Positions 50,600 to 59,624 of a stretch of DNA of 64,000 nt are shown piece after piece (position 1 is the first letter of the stretch; each line of letters opens with the position of its first letter). This DNA is from Gordonia sp. UBA7599. GTDB taxonomy: Bacteria > Actinomycetota > Actinomycetes > Mycobacteriales > Mycobacteriaceae. The notes under the pieces are model-generated. The model worked only from the letters and a program-made list of their open reading frames with translations, did not search any database and was not told where the DNA came from. Location: contig DLKD01000036.1 of the NCBI GenBank assembly GCA_002477755.1, positions 1 to 64,000 of the forward strand. The letters are read 5' to 3'. Position numbers and translations under genes: made by a program.

Positions 50600-51484
50600 T
50601 TAGAGGGCAGCTGCCCGGGCTTGCTCGACGGCGAGGTCGAAAGTTGGCGGCGGCCAGTCCAGGTTGAGGCCTTCCAGCGCACTGATGAGCAATTCACACA
50701 CGGCCAGCCGTGAGAACCACTTGCGGTCGGCGCCCACGATGAACCAGGGTGCGACGTCGGTGTCGGTCTTGTCGAGGATCGCCTGATAGGCCTCGAGGTA
50801 GGCGTCCCAATAGGCGCGTTCATCGATGTCGGCCGGGTTGTACTTCCAGTACTTGGCCGGGTTGTTCAGCCGGTCGGTCAGGCGCTGCTTCTGCTCGTCC
50901 TTCGAGACGACGAGGAGCAGTTTGATGATCGTGGTGCCGGCCTCGGTGACCTCGCGCTCGAACTGGTTGATCAGCTCGTATCGCTGCGACCACACCTCCT
51001 CGGGCACAAGGTTGTGCACGCGCACCGGCAGCACGTCCTCGTAGTGGCTGCGATCGAAGATCCCGATCCGGCCGGCCGCTGGCAACGCGCGGTGGATGCG
51101 CCACAGGAAGTCGTGGGACAGCTCCTCGGGGGTGGGCTTGCCGAACCCTTTGATCGCCAGGCCCTGCGGATCGACCATCCCGCCGACGTGGCGAACGATG
51201 CCGCCCTTGCCCGCCGTGTCCATGCCCTGGATCACCAGCAGGACGCTGCGATGGTCGCCCGACCGTCCGTTGGCGAACAGCATCTCCTGCAAATCCGCGA
51301 GGCGCTGGCCACGACTGGTCAGCTCCGCCGCGGCCGACGCCTTGTTGCCGGTGTACCCCGGCGTCGCCTTCGGGTCGTAGCGCGCCACCGGATCGGCGGT
51401 GCTCGCGCGCAGTGCCTCCCACGCCGGTACCGACCAGCCGGTGGTCGGCGGCTCTGCGGGCGTTGCCTTCTTCTTCTTGGCCAT
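50600..51484 (-). CDS. ppk2: Polyphosphate kinase 2
   Basis: 294 residues with the PPK2 P-loop fold: Walker A GMDTAGKGGIVRHV, Walker B FDRSHYEDVLPVRV, lid Arg/Lys-rich DEQKQRLTDRLNNPAKYWK, and APWFIVGADRKWFSRL. PPK2 transfers phosphate between polyphosphate and nucleotides, usually making NTPs or NDPs. A short Lys-rich N-terminus (MAKKKKATP) precedes the domain. ATG 51484 has GGGAGG upstream. The stop sits directly at the end of repeat array B. Confidence 0.92.
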   Translation of the reverse strand: MAKKKKATPAEPPTTGWSVPAWEALRASTADPVARYDPKATPGYTGNKASAAAELTSRGQRLADLQEMLFANGRSGDHRSVLLVIQGMDTAGKGGIVRHVGGMVDPQGLAIKGFGKPTPEELSHDFLWRIHRALPAAGRIGIFDRSHYEDVLPVRVHNLVPEEVWSQRYELINQFEREVTEAGTTIIKLLLVVSKDEQKQRLTDRLNNPAKYWKYNPADIDERAYWDAYLEAYQAILDKTDTDVAPWFIVGADRKWFSRLAVCELLISALEGLNLDWPPPTFDLAVEQARAAAL

Positions 51485-51494
51485 CGGGCCTCCC

Positions 51495-52307
51495 TCAGAC
51501 GGTTTCCGTCGGGGGCGGGAACAACGGCCCGCCACCGAATGCGGCTCGGTGCGAGTCTGGCACGGTCTGACCGTCGTCGTTGGTGATCCCGTGGGCCGCA
51601 CCGTACTCCGCGGTGATGATCGTGTGGCCGTTCAACGCGGGTAGTCCAGGATCGTCGGCCAGTGCCGCGACGACCCGCCCGACGAAGGCCGGGTCCTCGG
51701 CGCGCGACACTGGGAAGCCGGCGAACTCGGTGAGGCCGCTGCCCAGCAGCAACGGTGTCCGGATCAGCCCCAGCCACAGGGACACCGCGGTGACCCCGGT
51801 GCTGGCGAGTTCGGCGCCCATGTCGTAGGCCATCTTGTCCAAGCCGGTCTTGCCGACGCCGTACAGGACCGAGTGCAGGTGCCCGCGGCTGCCGAATGAC
51901 GACGTCGAGGCGATCAACCCACTGCCCTGCGGGACCATCACTTGCGCCGCTTGCACCGCGGCGACGTAGTGCGAGCGCAGCCCGACGCCGATCAGCGAAT
52001 CCCAGTCCGACACCGGCCGCTCGTAGAACTTCGCGGTGAACCCGGCGAATCCGGGCGGCGATGCCCATGCGTTGTTCACCAGCAGATCGAGGCGCCCGGT
52101 TTCCTCGACGATGCGGGCGAAGGCGGCGGCGACGGCATCGTCGTCGGCATGGTCGACGGACAGCGCGACAGTGCCGTCGGGTCCGGTGCCGTGTCGCGAC
52201 GTGCCATACACGCGCCACCCCTTCTGCTGAAGGGCGGCGGCGACACCCCAGCCGACGCCTCGGCTCGCTCCGGTGACGAGCGCGACTCGCTGCTTCTCTG
52301 GCGGCAT
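51495..52307 (-). CDS. Short-chain dehydrogenase/reductase
   Basis: 270-residue classical SDR: TGASRGVGWGVA nucleotide motif, NNAWAS, catalytic Ser in ASTSSFGS and YGVGK (Tyr/Lys). It is 10 nt upstream of PPK2 on the same strand and probably cotranscribed. Substrate unknown. Confidence 0.9.
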   Translation of the reverse strand: MPPEKQRVALVTGASRGVGWGVAAALQQKGWRVYGTSRHGTGPDGTVALSVDHADDDAVAAAFARIVEETGRLDLLVNNAWASPPGFAGFTAKFYERPVSDWDSLIGVGLRSHYVAAVQAAQVMVPQGSGLIASTSSFGSRGHLHSVLYGVGKTGLDKMAYDMGAELASTGVTAVSLWLGLIRTPLLLGSGLTEFAGFPVSRAEDPAFVGRVVAALADDPGLPALNGHTIITAEYGAAHGITNDDGQTVPDSHRAAFGGGPLFPPPTETV

Positions 52308-52380
52308 CCGTTCAGCGTAGGCGGCGCGGCGCGGGGCGAACGCATGGCTTGCCGCAGGCCGGTAGGTAAGACTGGACGTT

Positions 52381-53724
52381 ATGTCGACTTCGTCTGTCCT
52401 GAGCCCGGATCCGGGCGCGAAAGCCCCATCGTCGTCGAGCGGTCCCGCCCTGGGAGCACTCGGCGCTCAGGCCGACGAGCAGCGCCGCCGCGACCTGCGG
52501 AAGATGAAGGCGGTCGCCACCGGCTTCCTCGTGTTCGCCGCCGTGGTCTACCTGTTCACCCGCTACCTCGAGTCGCGAGACGGAGCCGACCTGGCCGGAT
52601 GGGTCCCCTATGTGCGCGCCGCGTCCGAGGCGGGAATGGTCGGTGCGCTCGCAGACTGGTTCGCGGTGACGGCGCTGTTCCGCCATCCGCTGGGCCTGCC
52701 GATCCCGCACACCGCGCTCATCAAGCGGAAGAAGGACCAGATCGGCGATCAGCTCGGTGGGTTCATCGAGGAGAACTTCATGGTGCCCGCACTCATCGAG
52801 GAGCGTGCCGCGGCACTGGAACTGCCTCGCCGGATGTCGACGTGGTTCGCGGATCCGGCCAATGCGCCGCGGGTGTCCGATGAGGCGGCGCGCATGATCA
52901 ACCTCGCCGCGGAGATGCTCGAGGACGAGGATGTCGAGCGGTTCCTGACTGCTGCCGTCCGGTGGGCCGCAGAGCCGGAGTGGTCACAGCCGTTGGGGCG
53001 GATCCTCGAGCAGCTTGTGGAGGAGAACCGACTCGAGCCGATGCTGCAGCTCGGTGCCGACCGGGCCCACGATTGGGCATTGGGCAGCCTGGGACTCATC
53101 GACCGCCTCATCGACCGCGACGGTCCGCAGTGGATGCCGAAGTTCGCCGCGAACTTCGTCGGCGACAAGATCTACAAGGAGCTGGTGGAGTTCACCGCGA
53201 AGGTGGCCGGCGACCCACAGCACGAGCTCCGGCTCGCCCTCCTGGGCGCGATCAGCCAGTTCGCCAACGACCTGCAGTACGACCCCGAGACCATCGCGAA
53301 GTTCGAGGCGCTCAAGACCGAACTCGTCGGCCGCGACGAGGTGACCGGCGCCGCGTCGACCGCGTGGAAGGCCGGCAAGGGGGTCATCGAGAAGATGCTC
53401 GACGACCCGAACAACACGCTGCGCAACACGATCACGAACTCGGTCATCCAGGTTTCCGAACGCATCCGCGACGATGAGCCGCTGCAGCAGAAGATGAACA
53501 GCTGGGTGGCGCGCGGCGCCCATCACGTCGCGGAGAACTACGCGGGGGAGATCATCTCGGTGATCACCGAGACGGTGCGCGGGTGGGATGCGCAGGAGAC
53601 CAGCGACAAGATCGAGTTGCAGGTCGGCCGAGACCTGCAGTTCATCCGGATCAACGGCACTGTCGTCGGGGCGCTTGCAGGATTGGCGATCTACACCGTT
53701 TCGGTGCTGATCTTCCACCACTGA
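52381..53724 (+). CDS. DUF445 membrane-associated protein
   Basis: 447 residues: N-terminal membrane segment (TGFLVFAAVVYLFTRYL), the signature GALADWFAVTALFRHPLGLPIPHTALIKRKKDQIGDQLGGFI, a long helical middle and a C-terminal membrane segment (VVGALAGLAIYTVSVLIFHH). DUF445 proteins are conserved in actinobacteria (Rv0473-like position) with no established function. Confidence 0.88.
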   Translation: MSTSSVLSPDPGAKAPSSSSGPALGALGAQADEQRRRDLRKMKAVATGFLVFAAVVYLFTRYLESRDGADLAGWVPYVRAASEAGMVGALADWFAVTALFRHPLGLPIPHTALIKRKKDQIGDQLGGFIEENFMVPALIEERAAALELPRRMSTWFADPANAPRVSDEAARMINLAAEMLEDEDVERFLTAAVRWAAEPEWSQPLGRILEQLVEENRLEPMLQLGADRAHDWALGSLGLIDRLIDRDGPQWMPKFAANFVGDKIYKELVEFTAKVAGDPQHELRLALLGAISQFANDLQYDPETIAKFEALKTELVGRDEVTGAASTAWKAGKGVIEKMLDDPNNTLRNTITNSVIQVSERIRDDEPLQQKMNSWVARGAHHVAENYAGEIISVITETVRGWDAQETSDKIELQVGRDLQFIRINGTVVGALAGLAIYTVSVLIFHH

Positions 53725-53764
53725 GTTCTCTCAGAACCTGCTGGTCAGGTGTGAGGTGTGGCGT

Positions 53765-53793
53765 TGCTAACAGAGCGCTTGCATTTGTTAGCA
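53765..53793. promoter_or_regulatory. Inverted repeat before the XRE gene
   Basis: TGCTAACA (53765-53772) and TGTTAGCA (53786-53793) are perfect 8-bp inverted arms separated by 13 bp, 45 bp before the XRE start; GGTAATATTTGG between may carry the -10. Autoregulation is likely. Confidence 0.65.
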
Positions 53794-53837
53794 CAGGGGG
53801 TAATATTTGGGTCGTTCGATCAACAAAAGGGACGACC

Positions 53838-54248
53838 ATGACCAACGACACGGCTGAATCGGCTGCCGCACACGACAACGCGGCCACGCCGATGGACGCG
53901 GTGTCCAACGCCGCGTCGGATATCGGTGGGTTCATCCGATCCCAGCGTGTCGCGGCCCAAGTCTCCCTGCGTCAGCTCGCAGAGCGGGCCGGCGTCAGCA
54001 ACCCGTACCTCAGCCAGATCGAGCGTGGTTTGCGCAAGCCGTCAGCCGACGTCCTTGCGCAGATCGCGAAGGGGCTCCGCGTCTCCGCGGAGGTCCTCTA
54101 CGTGCGGGCGGGCATCCTCGAGGAGCGCCCGGCATCGCCGGTGCGCGACGCGTTGATCGCCGACGAGTCGATCAGCGAACGACAGCGCCAGATGCTGCTG
54201 GAGATCTACGAGTCCTTTCGCAGTGAGAACCAGGCCAAGCCCGAATAG
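53838..54248 (+). CDS. XRE-family transcriptional regulator
   Basis: 136 residues with a Cro/C1-type HTH at about 33-85: VSLRQLAERAGVSNPYLSQIERGLRKPS. The C-terminal part has no recognised sensor. It precedes the HBHA gene as Rv0474 precedes Rv0475 and is probably a regulator of hbhA or of itself through the inverted repeat upstream. Confidence 0.88.
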   Translation: MTNDTAESAAAHDNAATPMDAVSNAASDIGGFIRSQRVAAQVSLRQLAERAGVSNPYLSQIERGLRKPSADVLAQIAKGLRVSAEVLYVRAGILEERPASPVRDALIADESISERQRQMLLEIYESFRSENQAKPE

Positions 54249-54301
54249 CAACCGATTCCCAAACCGAGTAATCGACCTCAGAAATAAACAGGAGAACCCG
54301 C

Positions 54302-54985
54302 ATGACCGAGAACCCGTTCAACAACGCAGTCACCCAGGCCACCGCCGTGCTGAACCAGCTCCGTGAGCGCAGCGAGGCGACGATCGAGCAGGCCCAGGCC
54401 CGTTTCGACGAGACCCGCGACAACGCGCAGAACCGCTTCGACGAGACCTGGGAGCAGGCTGTCGCCCGCTTCAACGAGGCCAAGGAGCGCCTCGCGGCGC
54501 TGCCCGTCGAGCTGCCCACCGACCTGGACGAGCTGCGCGCCAAGTTCAGCCCCGAGGAGCTGCGCAAGGTTGCCGAGAGCTACCTCGCCGTCGCGGCCGG
54601 CGTCCTGAACTCGCTCTCCGAGCGCGGTGAAGAGGTCGTCGGCAAGCTCAAGGAGTACCCGCTGGTCGAGGAGAACCTGCCCAAGCTGGAGAAGGTCTAC
54701 AACGACGCCCGCGGCCTGACCGAAGAGGCGCTGGGCACCATCTCGGACCAGTCGCGCACCGTCGGTGAGCGTGCCGCTGCCCTGGTGAACCTGCCCGGCG
54801 AGGCCGCCAAGAAGGCTCCGGCCAAGGAGGCTCCCGCCAAGAAGGCTCCGGCCAAGAAGCCGGCCGCCAAGAAGGCTCCGGCTAAGAAGGCTCCGGCCGC
54901 CAAGAAGGCTCCGGTCGCCAAGAAGGCTCCGGCCAAGACCGCTGCCAAGAAGGCTCCGGCCAAGAAGGCCGCGCCCAAGAAGTAG
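54302..54985 (+). CDS. hbhA: Heparin-binding hemagglutinin-like protein
   Basis: 227 residues: a short N-terminal stretch, a long coiled coil (about 15-155, with [28 protein letters not shown]) and a Lys/Ala/Pro-rich tail (about 160-227) built from KKAPAK and KKAPA repeats. In mycobacteria the lysine-rich C-terminus of HBHA binds heparan sulfate and is methylated; the protein also binds lipid bodies. AGGAGAACCCGC precedes ATG 54302. The DNA of the tail repeats GAAGGCTCCGGCCAA many times. A structural hairpin follows the stop. Confidence 0.92.
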   Translation: MTENPFNNAVTQATAVLNQLRERSEATIEQAQARFDETRDNAQNRFDETWEQAVARFNEAKERLAALPVELPTDLDELRAKFSPEELRKVAESYLAVAAGVLNSLSERGEEVVGKLKEYPLVEENLPKLEKVYNDARGLTEEALGTISDQSRTVGERAAALVNLPGEAAKKAPAKEAPAKKAPAKKPAAKKAPAKKAPAAKKAPVAKKAPAKTAAKKAPAKKAAPKK

Positions 54986-55005
54986 GCCGCGCCTGTCGAG
55001 TCAGA

Positions 55006-55051
55006 CGAAATCCACGCCCCGCTCTCGCATAGAGTTGGGGCGTGGATTTCG
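55006..55051. promoter_or_regulatory. 15-bp inverted repeat across the DUF2516 start
   Basis: CGAAATCCACGCCCC (55006-55020) and GGGGCGTGGATTTCG (55037-55051) form a perfect 15-bp stem with a 16-nt loop. The downstream arm includes the GTG start of the DUF2516 gene. It may be the hbhA terminator and also hide the next start codon. Confidence 0.75.
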
Positions 55052-55374
55052 TTTCGGCCCTGGGCACGACCCAGGAAATCGTCATACTGCTGCTCGGCGC
55101 CGCTGCCGGACTTGCCGGCGTGCTGTCACTCGTGCACGCCGCCCTGACGCGACCGGACGCCTTCACCGCCGTTGACCGGCAGACCAAGGGATTCTGGGTC
55201 GGGATTCTCGCCCTGTCGACGCTGTTCCTCGTCGTCTTCGGAGTGGCCGGCGGGGTGAGCGCCATCATCGGCATGATCTGCCTGCTCGGACTGGTCGCCG
55301 TCCTCGTCTATCTGGTGGACGTGCGGCCCAAGGTCGACGAGGTCTCCGGGCGGCGCTGGTTCCGGAAACTGTAG
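55042..55374 (+). CDS. DUF2516 membrane protein
   Basis: 110 residues with three hydrophobic segments (IVILLLGAAAGLAGVLSLVHAAL, VGILALSTLFLVVFGVAGGV, ICLLGLVAVLVYLVDV) ending in RRWFRKL. Matches Rv0476/DUF2516 by size, topology and position after hbhA. GTG start inside a hairpin arm. Function unknown. Confidence 0.85.
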   Translation: MDFVSALGTTQEIVILLLGAAAGLAGVLSLVHAALTRPDAFTAVDRQTKGFWVGILALSTLFLVVFGVAGGVSAIIGMICLLGLVAVLVYLVDVRPKVDEVSGRRWFRKL

Positions 55375-55378
55375 AACC

Positions 55379-56137
55379 GTGGCCGAATACCGGATCAACG
55401 ATCTCGCCCAGGTCTCCGGGGTGTCGGTCCGCAACATCCGCGTCTACCAGGACCGTGGGCTATTGCCGCCCCCGGTCATCAAGGGGCGGACCGGCTGGTA
55501 CTACGACCAGCACCTGATCCGGCTGAATCTGATCTCCCGGATGCTCGAGCGTGGCTATACATTCGCGACGATCGGTGAGCTGCTCGCCGCGGCCCACCAC
55601 GGGATGACGGTCGAGCACGTGCTGCGCGGTCCCACGCGGCGCAAGCGGCTGCGCTCGTTCAAACAGGCTGCGACGATCACCCTTGCCGAACTGCGCAAGT
55701 CCCTCGGTGCCGACGACCGGACCATCGCGTTGAGCGAGAAGCTGGGACTGCTGGTCAAGGACGGCGCGGGCTTCGCGGTGACCAACCCCGAACTACTCGA
55801 CGGCGCCGAGGCGCTTGTGAAGGGCGGCGTCGACATCGACGTGCTGCTGGACCGGTGGGTGCGCGTCCAGGGCGACTTGGAGGACGTCGCCCACAGTTTC
55901 GTGTCGATCATCACCGAGCGATTCGTCGATGAAACGCTGCTGGGACTCGACGACGTGGAGGTCGGCCGGATCGCGGAGTTGATCCGCCGTGTGCGCCCGC
56001 TGGCGCACGAGATCGTCGACAGTACATTCACCAGCGCACTCGACCGCGAGATCTCCCAGGCGCTCGCCGCCGTGACCAAGGTCCTCGAGGCGCAGACCCC
56101 CGACAACCAGCCCGAAAACGACGCAGAGAAGGATTGA
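55379..56137 (+). CDS. MerR-family transcriptional regulator
   Basis: 252 residues: N-terminal MerR HTH and wing (INDLAQVSGVSVRNIRVYQDRGLLPPPVIKGRTGWYYDQH) and a longer-than-usual helical C-terminal region (about 80-250) without the cysteine motifs of metal-sensing members. It begins 4 nt after the DUF2516 stop and ends 3 nt before the hydrolase gene, so all three are probably one operon. Confidence 0.9.
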   Translation: MAEYRINDLAQVSGVSVRNIRVYQDRGLLPPPVIKGRTGWYYDQHLIRLNLISRMLERGYTFATIGELLAAAHHGMTVEHVLRGPTRRKRLRSFKQAATITLAELRKSLGADDRTIALSEKLGLLVKDGAGFAVTNPELLDGAEALVKGGVDIDVLLDRWVRVQGDLEDVAHSFVSIITERFVDETLLGLDDVEVGRIAELIRRVRPLAHEIVDSTFTSALDREISQALAAVTKVLEAQTPDNQPENDAEKD

Positions 56138-56140
56138 GCT

Positions 56141-57442
56141 ATGAACAAGCTGTCCAAGGTAGTACTCGGCGGTGTCGGCCTGGCCGGGGTCGGAACGGCA
56201 GCAGGTGTCCTGCGCCTTCTCGGCGGGACCCTCGTCGAGGGCTTGCGCAGCGCGCCGGTCGCGCCCGATGAGCCCGACGCTGCCCTGGCTACGCCGGCGG
56301 CAGCGCCGCGCCGCGCGCACGTACACACCGCCGACGGCGCCGAGCTCAACGTATTGACCTACCCGGCCGACGACCCCGACGACTCATCAGACATCGTCGT
56401 GTTCGTCCACGGCTGGACATGCAGCACGGTCTACTGGAACCCACAGGTCAATCACCTCCTCGGCAAGCGCACACTCGTCACCTACGACCAGCGCGGCCAC
56501 GGCGAGTCCAGGATGGGCCGCGCACGGCCGACCCCGGCCGTCCTGGCCCAGGACCTCGAATCAGTGCTCGCTGCGACCGTGCCGGTCGGCCGGAAGGCAG
56601 TGCTGGTGGGCCACAGCCTCGGCGGGATCACCGTCCAGGCGTGGGCCGACCAACACGCCGACGAGGTCAACGAGCGGGTGTCAGCCGTCGTGCTGCAGTC
56701 CACCGCGGTCACCAACGTCATCGGACGGCACAAGTTGTTCGACGAGAATCGTCCTGCGTATACGAAGCCCTTCGAGCGCATGACCGGTGTCCTTTTCGTC
56801 AGCGCACCGGCGCCGCTACCTCCGGCGCCGCAGACGCCGCAGATAGTCCGGCAGATCACGATGGCGCCGACTACGCGCGGCGCACATGTGGCGTTCGTCG
56901 AAGACATGGTGAAGTCGTGCTCGCCGATCGCCCGCGGTCTGTTGGGCCACGGGATGGTCGGTTTCGACGTGAGCACCGGCACGACTGCCCTGACCGTCCC
57001 GACCACCGTCATCGTCGGTACCGAGGACCGGCTGCTGCCACCGGTCCACTCGCACGAGATCGCCGCCCTGCTCGATCAGGCGGGTGCGTTGCGCCGCCTC
57101 GTCATCCTCGATGACATCGGCCACATGTTGAGCGTCGAGGCGTCAGAGGCATTCAACGAGGTCCTCGACGAGGCGATCGGCCTACATATCGATCCTGCCC
57201 CGGCTGCTGAGAAGGCTCCGGCCAAGAAGGCGGCGGCCAAGAAGACGGCGGCCAAGAAGGCGCCTGCGAAGAAGACCCCGGCCAAGAAGACGGCGGCCAA
57301 GAAGACGGCGGCCAAGAAGACGGCCGCCAAGAAGACGGCCGCAAAGAAGGCGCCTGCGAAGGCTCCGGCAACAGCGGCGCCGCCTACGCCCCCCGCGGCA
57401 CCGGAGTCCGACGGCGGGGTCGCGCCTACAACCGGCAGTTGA
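56141..57442 (+). CDS. Alpha/beta hydrolase with HBHA-like lysine-rich tail
   Basis: 433 residues. A hydrophobic N-terminus ([23 protein letters not shown]) is followed by a hydrolase domain (about 60-350): [11 protein letters not shown], nucleophile Ser in [10 protein letters not shown], Asp in GTEDRLLPP and His in DIGHML. After it comes a tail of about 65 residues of KKTAAKK and KAPAKK repeats, like that of HBHA. The tail is not part of normal hydrolases. It may bind cell-surface glycans or nucleic acid. The last 17 nt overlap the convergent murB. Confidence 0.88.
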   Translation: MNKLSKVVLGGVGLAGVGTAAGVLRLLGGTLVEGLRSAPVAPDEPDAALATPAAAPRRAHVHTADGAELNVLTYPADDPDDSSDIVVFVHGWTCSTVYWNPQVNHLLGKRTLVTYDQRGHGESRMGRARPTPAVLAQDLESVLAATVPVGRKAVLVGHSLGGITVQAWADQHADEVNERVSAVVLQSTAVTNVIGRHKLFDENRPAYTKPFERMTGVLFVSAPAPLPPAPQTPQIVRQITMAPTTRGAHVAFVEDMVKSCSPIARGLLGHGMVGFDVSTGTTALTVPTTVIVGTEDRLLPPVHSHEIAALLDQAGALRRLVILDDIGHMLSVEASEAFNEVLDEAIGLHIDPAPAAEKAPAKKAAAKKTAAKKAPAKKTPAKKTAAKKTAAKKTAAKKTAAKKAPAKAPATAAPPTPPAAPESDGGVAPTTGS

Positions 57443-58481
57443 CGAAGACCGGTTCGGGCACCAGCGTCACCCCGAATCGGGCGCTCACCCCGTCGCGGAC
57501 CTCACGTGCGAGGGTCAGTAGATCTGCGGTGGTGCCATTTCCGCGGTTGGTCAAGGCCAACGTGTGTTTGGTGGACAGACGGACCGGCGCATCGGCACCT
57601 GGATACCCCTTGGTGAATCCGGCGCGCTCGATCAGCCATCCGGCTGACAGCTTGGTGTCGTCCCCCGACGGGAACTGGGGGATGACCGTGTCCGGGCCGA
57701 CGACGACAGCGATCTGTGCGAGGACCGCGGCGGACTCGGCGGCCGACACGATCGGGTTGGTGAAGAAGGATCCGGCGCTGTAGGTGTCGGGGTCGCCGGC
57801 ATCGAGCACCATGCCCTTGCTGCGGCGTAGCTCCAGCACCGCGTCGCGCACAGCTGCCGCATCGGCGGACTGTCCTTCGTCGCGGCCCAGTGCGCGAGCC
57901 AATTCGCGGTAGGCCAATGGCGCGGAGACACCGTTGGGGCGCAGCCACAACGACACCGCGGTCACAATGCGGTTGTCGCGGTGCTTCAGATTCGAGTGCC
58001 GATAGCGCAGGTCGAGGTCACCGGGTGAGACCCAGTCGAGGCGGCGAGCACCACGGTCGTAGACCTGCACGGCGCGCAGAACGTCGGCGATTTCGACGCC
58101 GTAGGCGCCGACGTTCTGGACCGGGGTCGCACCGGTCGAACCTGGAATGCCAGACAGGCACTCCAGCCCGCCATAGCCCTCGTCGACCGTGCGCGCCACA
58201 AGCGCGTCCCACTCCACGCCCGCGTCCGCGGTCGTGAACGGGCGCCCGTCGTCCGTGCCGAACTCGATTCCGCCGGACGTGATCGCGATGACGGTTCCGT
58301 TGAACCCCTCGTCGGCGACGACGAGGTTGGAACCGCCGCCGATCACGAGGACCGCGGTACCGGCGTCGTCGCAGGTGTCCAGTGCCGCCACGACCGCTTC
58401 GGTGGTGGTCGCGGTGGTGGTTGAGTGCGCCGGACCGCCCAGTCGCAGGGTGGTCATCTCGGCGATGCGGGGGGCGGTCAC
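57426..58481 (-). CDS. murB: UDP-N-acetylenolpyruvoylglucosamine reductase
   Basis: 351 residues: FAD-binding block [45 protein letters not shown], catalytic Ser in [12 protein letters not shown], and the terminal Glu region LVPEPVFVN, which are the marks of MurB type I. It makes UDP-MurNAc in peptidoglycan synthesis in the cytosol. The gene order near murB recalls Rv0482. 3' ends overlap the hydrolase by 17 nt. Confidence 0.95.
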   Translation of the reverse strand: MTAPRIAEMTTLRLGGPAHSTTTATTTEAVVAALDTCDDAGTAVLVIGGGSNLVVADEGFNGTVIAITSGGIEFGTDDGRPFTTADAGVEWDALVARTVDEGYGGLECLSGIPGSTGATPVQNVGAYGVEIADVLRAVQVYDRGARRLDWVSPGDLDLRYRHSNLKHRDNRIVTAVSLWLRPNGVSAPLAYRELARALGRDEGQSADAAAVRDAVLELRRSKGMVLDAGDPDTYSAGSFFTNPIVSAAESAAVLAQIAVVVGPDTVIPQFPSGDDTKLSAGWLIERAGFTKGYPGADAPVRLSTKHTLALTNRGNGTTADLLTLAREVRDGVSARFGVTLVPEPVFVNCRL

Positions 58482-58537
58482 GACATATGACGCTAGCGCA
58501 CCCGCCCAATCGCGCCCGGTGTGATGGGATGGTGGAC

Positions 58538-59032
58538 ATGGCCACGAAGCTGGAGCACACCGTCTCCTACCCGTTCAGCACCGACCGCCTGTGGGAGGTC
58601 GTGACCACCGAGCAGTACTGGCGGGATCTGCTTGACGCGATGAACCACGACAAGGGTGTGCTGGAGTCGTTCTCACACGACGGCGACACCGTCACCGTGA
58701 CGTGCCGTCAGGTCGTGGACGCCGACAAACTGCCGTCGGTGGTGCAGAAGATCCGCGGCGGTGACATCGTGATCCCGCGCCGCACCGTGCTGCGCCGAAC
58801 CGGCGACAGCATCACCGGCGAACTGGGGGCGTCGGTCGAGGGTGCACCGGCCAAGATCGAGGGGAAACAGACCAGCGGCGGCGACCCGTCGTCGACGCGC
58901 TACACCGCGGCGGTCTCCGTCGGCATCCCGCTGGTCGGCGGCAAGATCGAGAAAGCGATCGCCGAGCAGCTGAACCGACTGCTCGACGCGGAACGCGACG
59001 AGACGCTCAATTGGGAGGCGGGCAACCGGTAA
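58538..59032 (+). CDS. DUF2505/SRPBCC-type protein
   Basis: 164 residues of the START-like fold: LEHTVSYPFSTDRLWEVVTTEQYWRDLL ... LGASVEGAPAKIEGKQT and a terminal LLDAERDETLNWEAG. It is homologous in layout to the next gene; both resemble DUF2505. ATG 58538 chosen; an in-frame ATG at 58529 is possible. Divergent from murB. Ligand unknown. Confidence 0.8.
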   Translation: MATKLEHTVSYPFSTDRLWEVVTTEQYWRDLLDAMNHDKGVLESFSHDGDTVTVTCRQVVDADKLPSVVQKIRGGDIVIPRRTVLRRTGDSITGELGASVEGAPAKIEGKQTSGGDPSSTRYTAAVSVGIPLVGGKIEKAIAEQLNRLLDAERDETLNWEAGNR

Positions 59033-59048
59033 CGGTAGCCTGCAAGCT

Positions 59049-59564
59049 ATGGCACGACGGCTCAGCTACTCAGCCCGCTACCCCCAGCCCGCCGAGAAGC
59101 TCTACCAAGCGCAGATGGAACGCCAGTACTGGGAAGACATGATGGCTGGCTTCCAGATGCTCTCGCCGCACTGTGAGGTCGCGGAGTTCACCTCCGACCC
59201 GTCGGTCGGGATGCGGGTGACCCTCAAGCAGACCCTGGGGCGCGACCAACTGCCCCCGATTGCCCAGACGGTGATGATGAAGGACATGATCATCACCCGC
59301 GAAGAGTCGTTCGGCGTCTTCCATCCCGAGGACGTGACTGCGGGGGAGTACAACGCCTCGATTCCCGCCGGTCCCGGCAGCCTCACCGGCGTGCAGGAAC
59401 TGTTCGCCACCGACTCCGGGTGCACGATCCGCAAGACCACCGAGGTCAAGGTTTACGTTCCGTTCGTCAACCACAAGCTCGAGCAGCTGATGTTGGTGAA
59501 CCTCGTCGACCTCTTCCGGGCCGAGGCGGAGTACGCCAAGGACTGGATCGACAAGAACCTCTGA
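59049..59564 (+). CDS. DUF2505 family protein
   Basis: 171 residues, start-like fold (SYSARYPQPAEKLYQAQMERQYWEDMMAG ... PPIAQTVMMKDMIITREE ... DWIDKNL). It follows the previous SRPBCC-type gene by 16 nt and is probably a duplicate-derived partner; Rv0481c lies in an equivalent place. Function unknown. Confidence 0.82.
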   Translation: MARRLSYSARYPQPAEKLYQAQMERQYWEDMMAGFQMLSPHCEVAEFTSDPSVGMRVTLKQTLGRDQLPPIAQTVMMKDMIITREESFGVFHPEDVTAGEYNASIPAGPGSLTGVQELFATDSGCTIRKTTEVKVYVPFVNHKLEQLMLVNLVDLFRAEAEYAKDWIDKNL

Positions 59565-59624
59565 CGTTCATCGGCGCTGGAGACCCTTGGGTGCCTCACA
59601 GGCACCGGCGCTAGGCTGTCGCCC

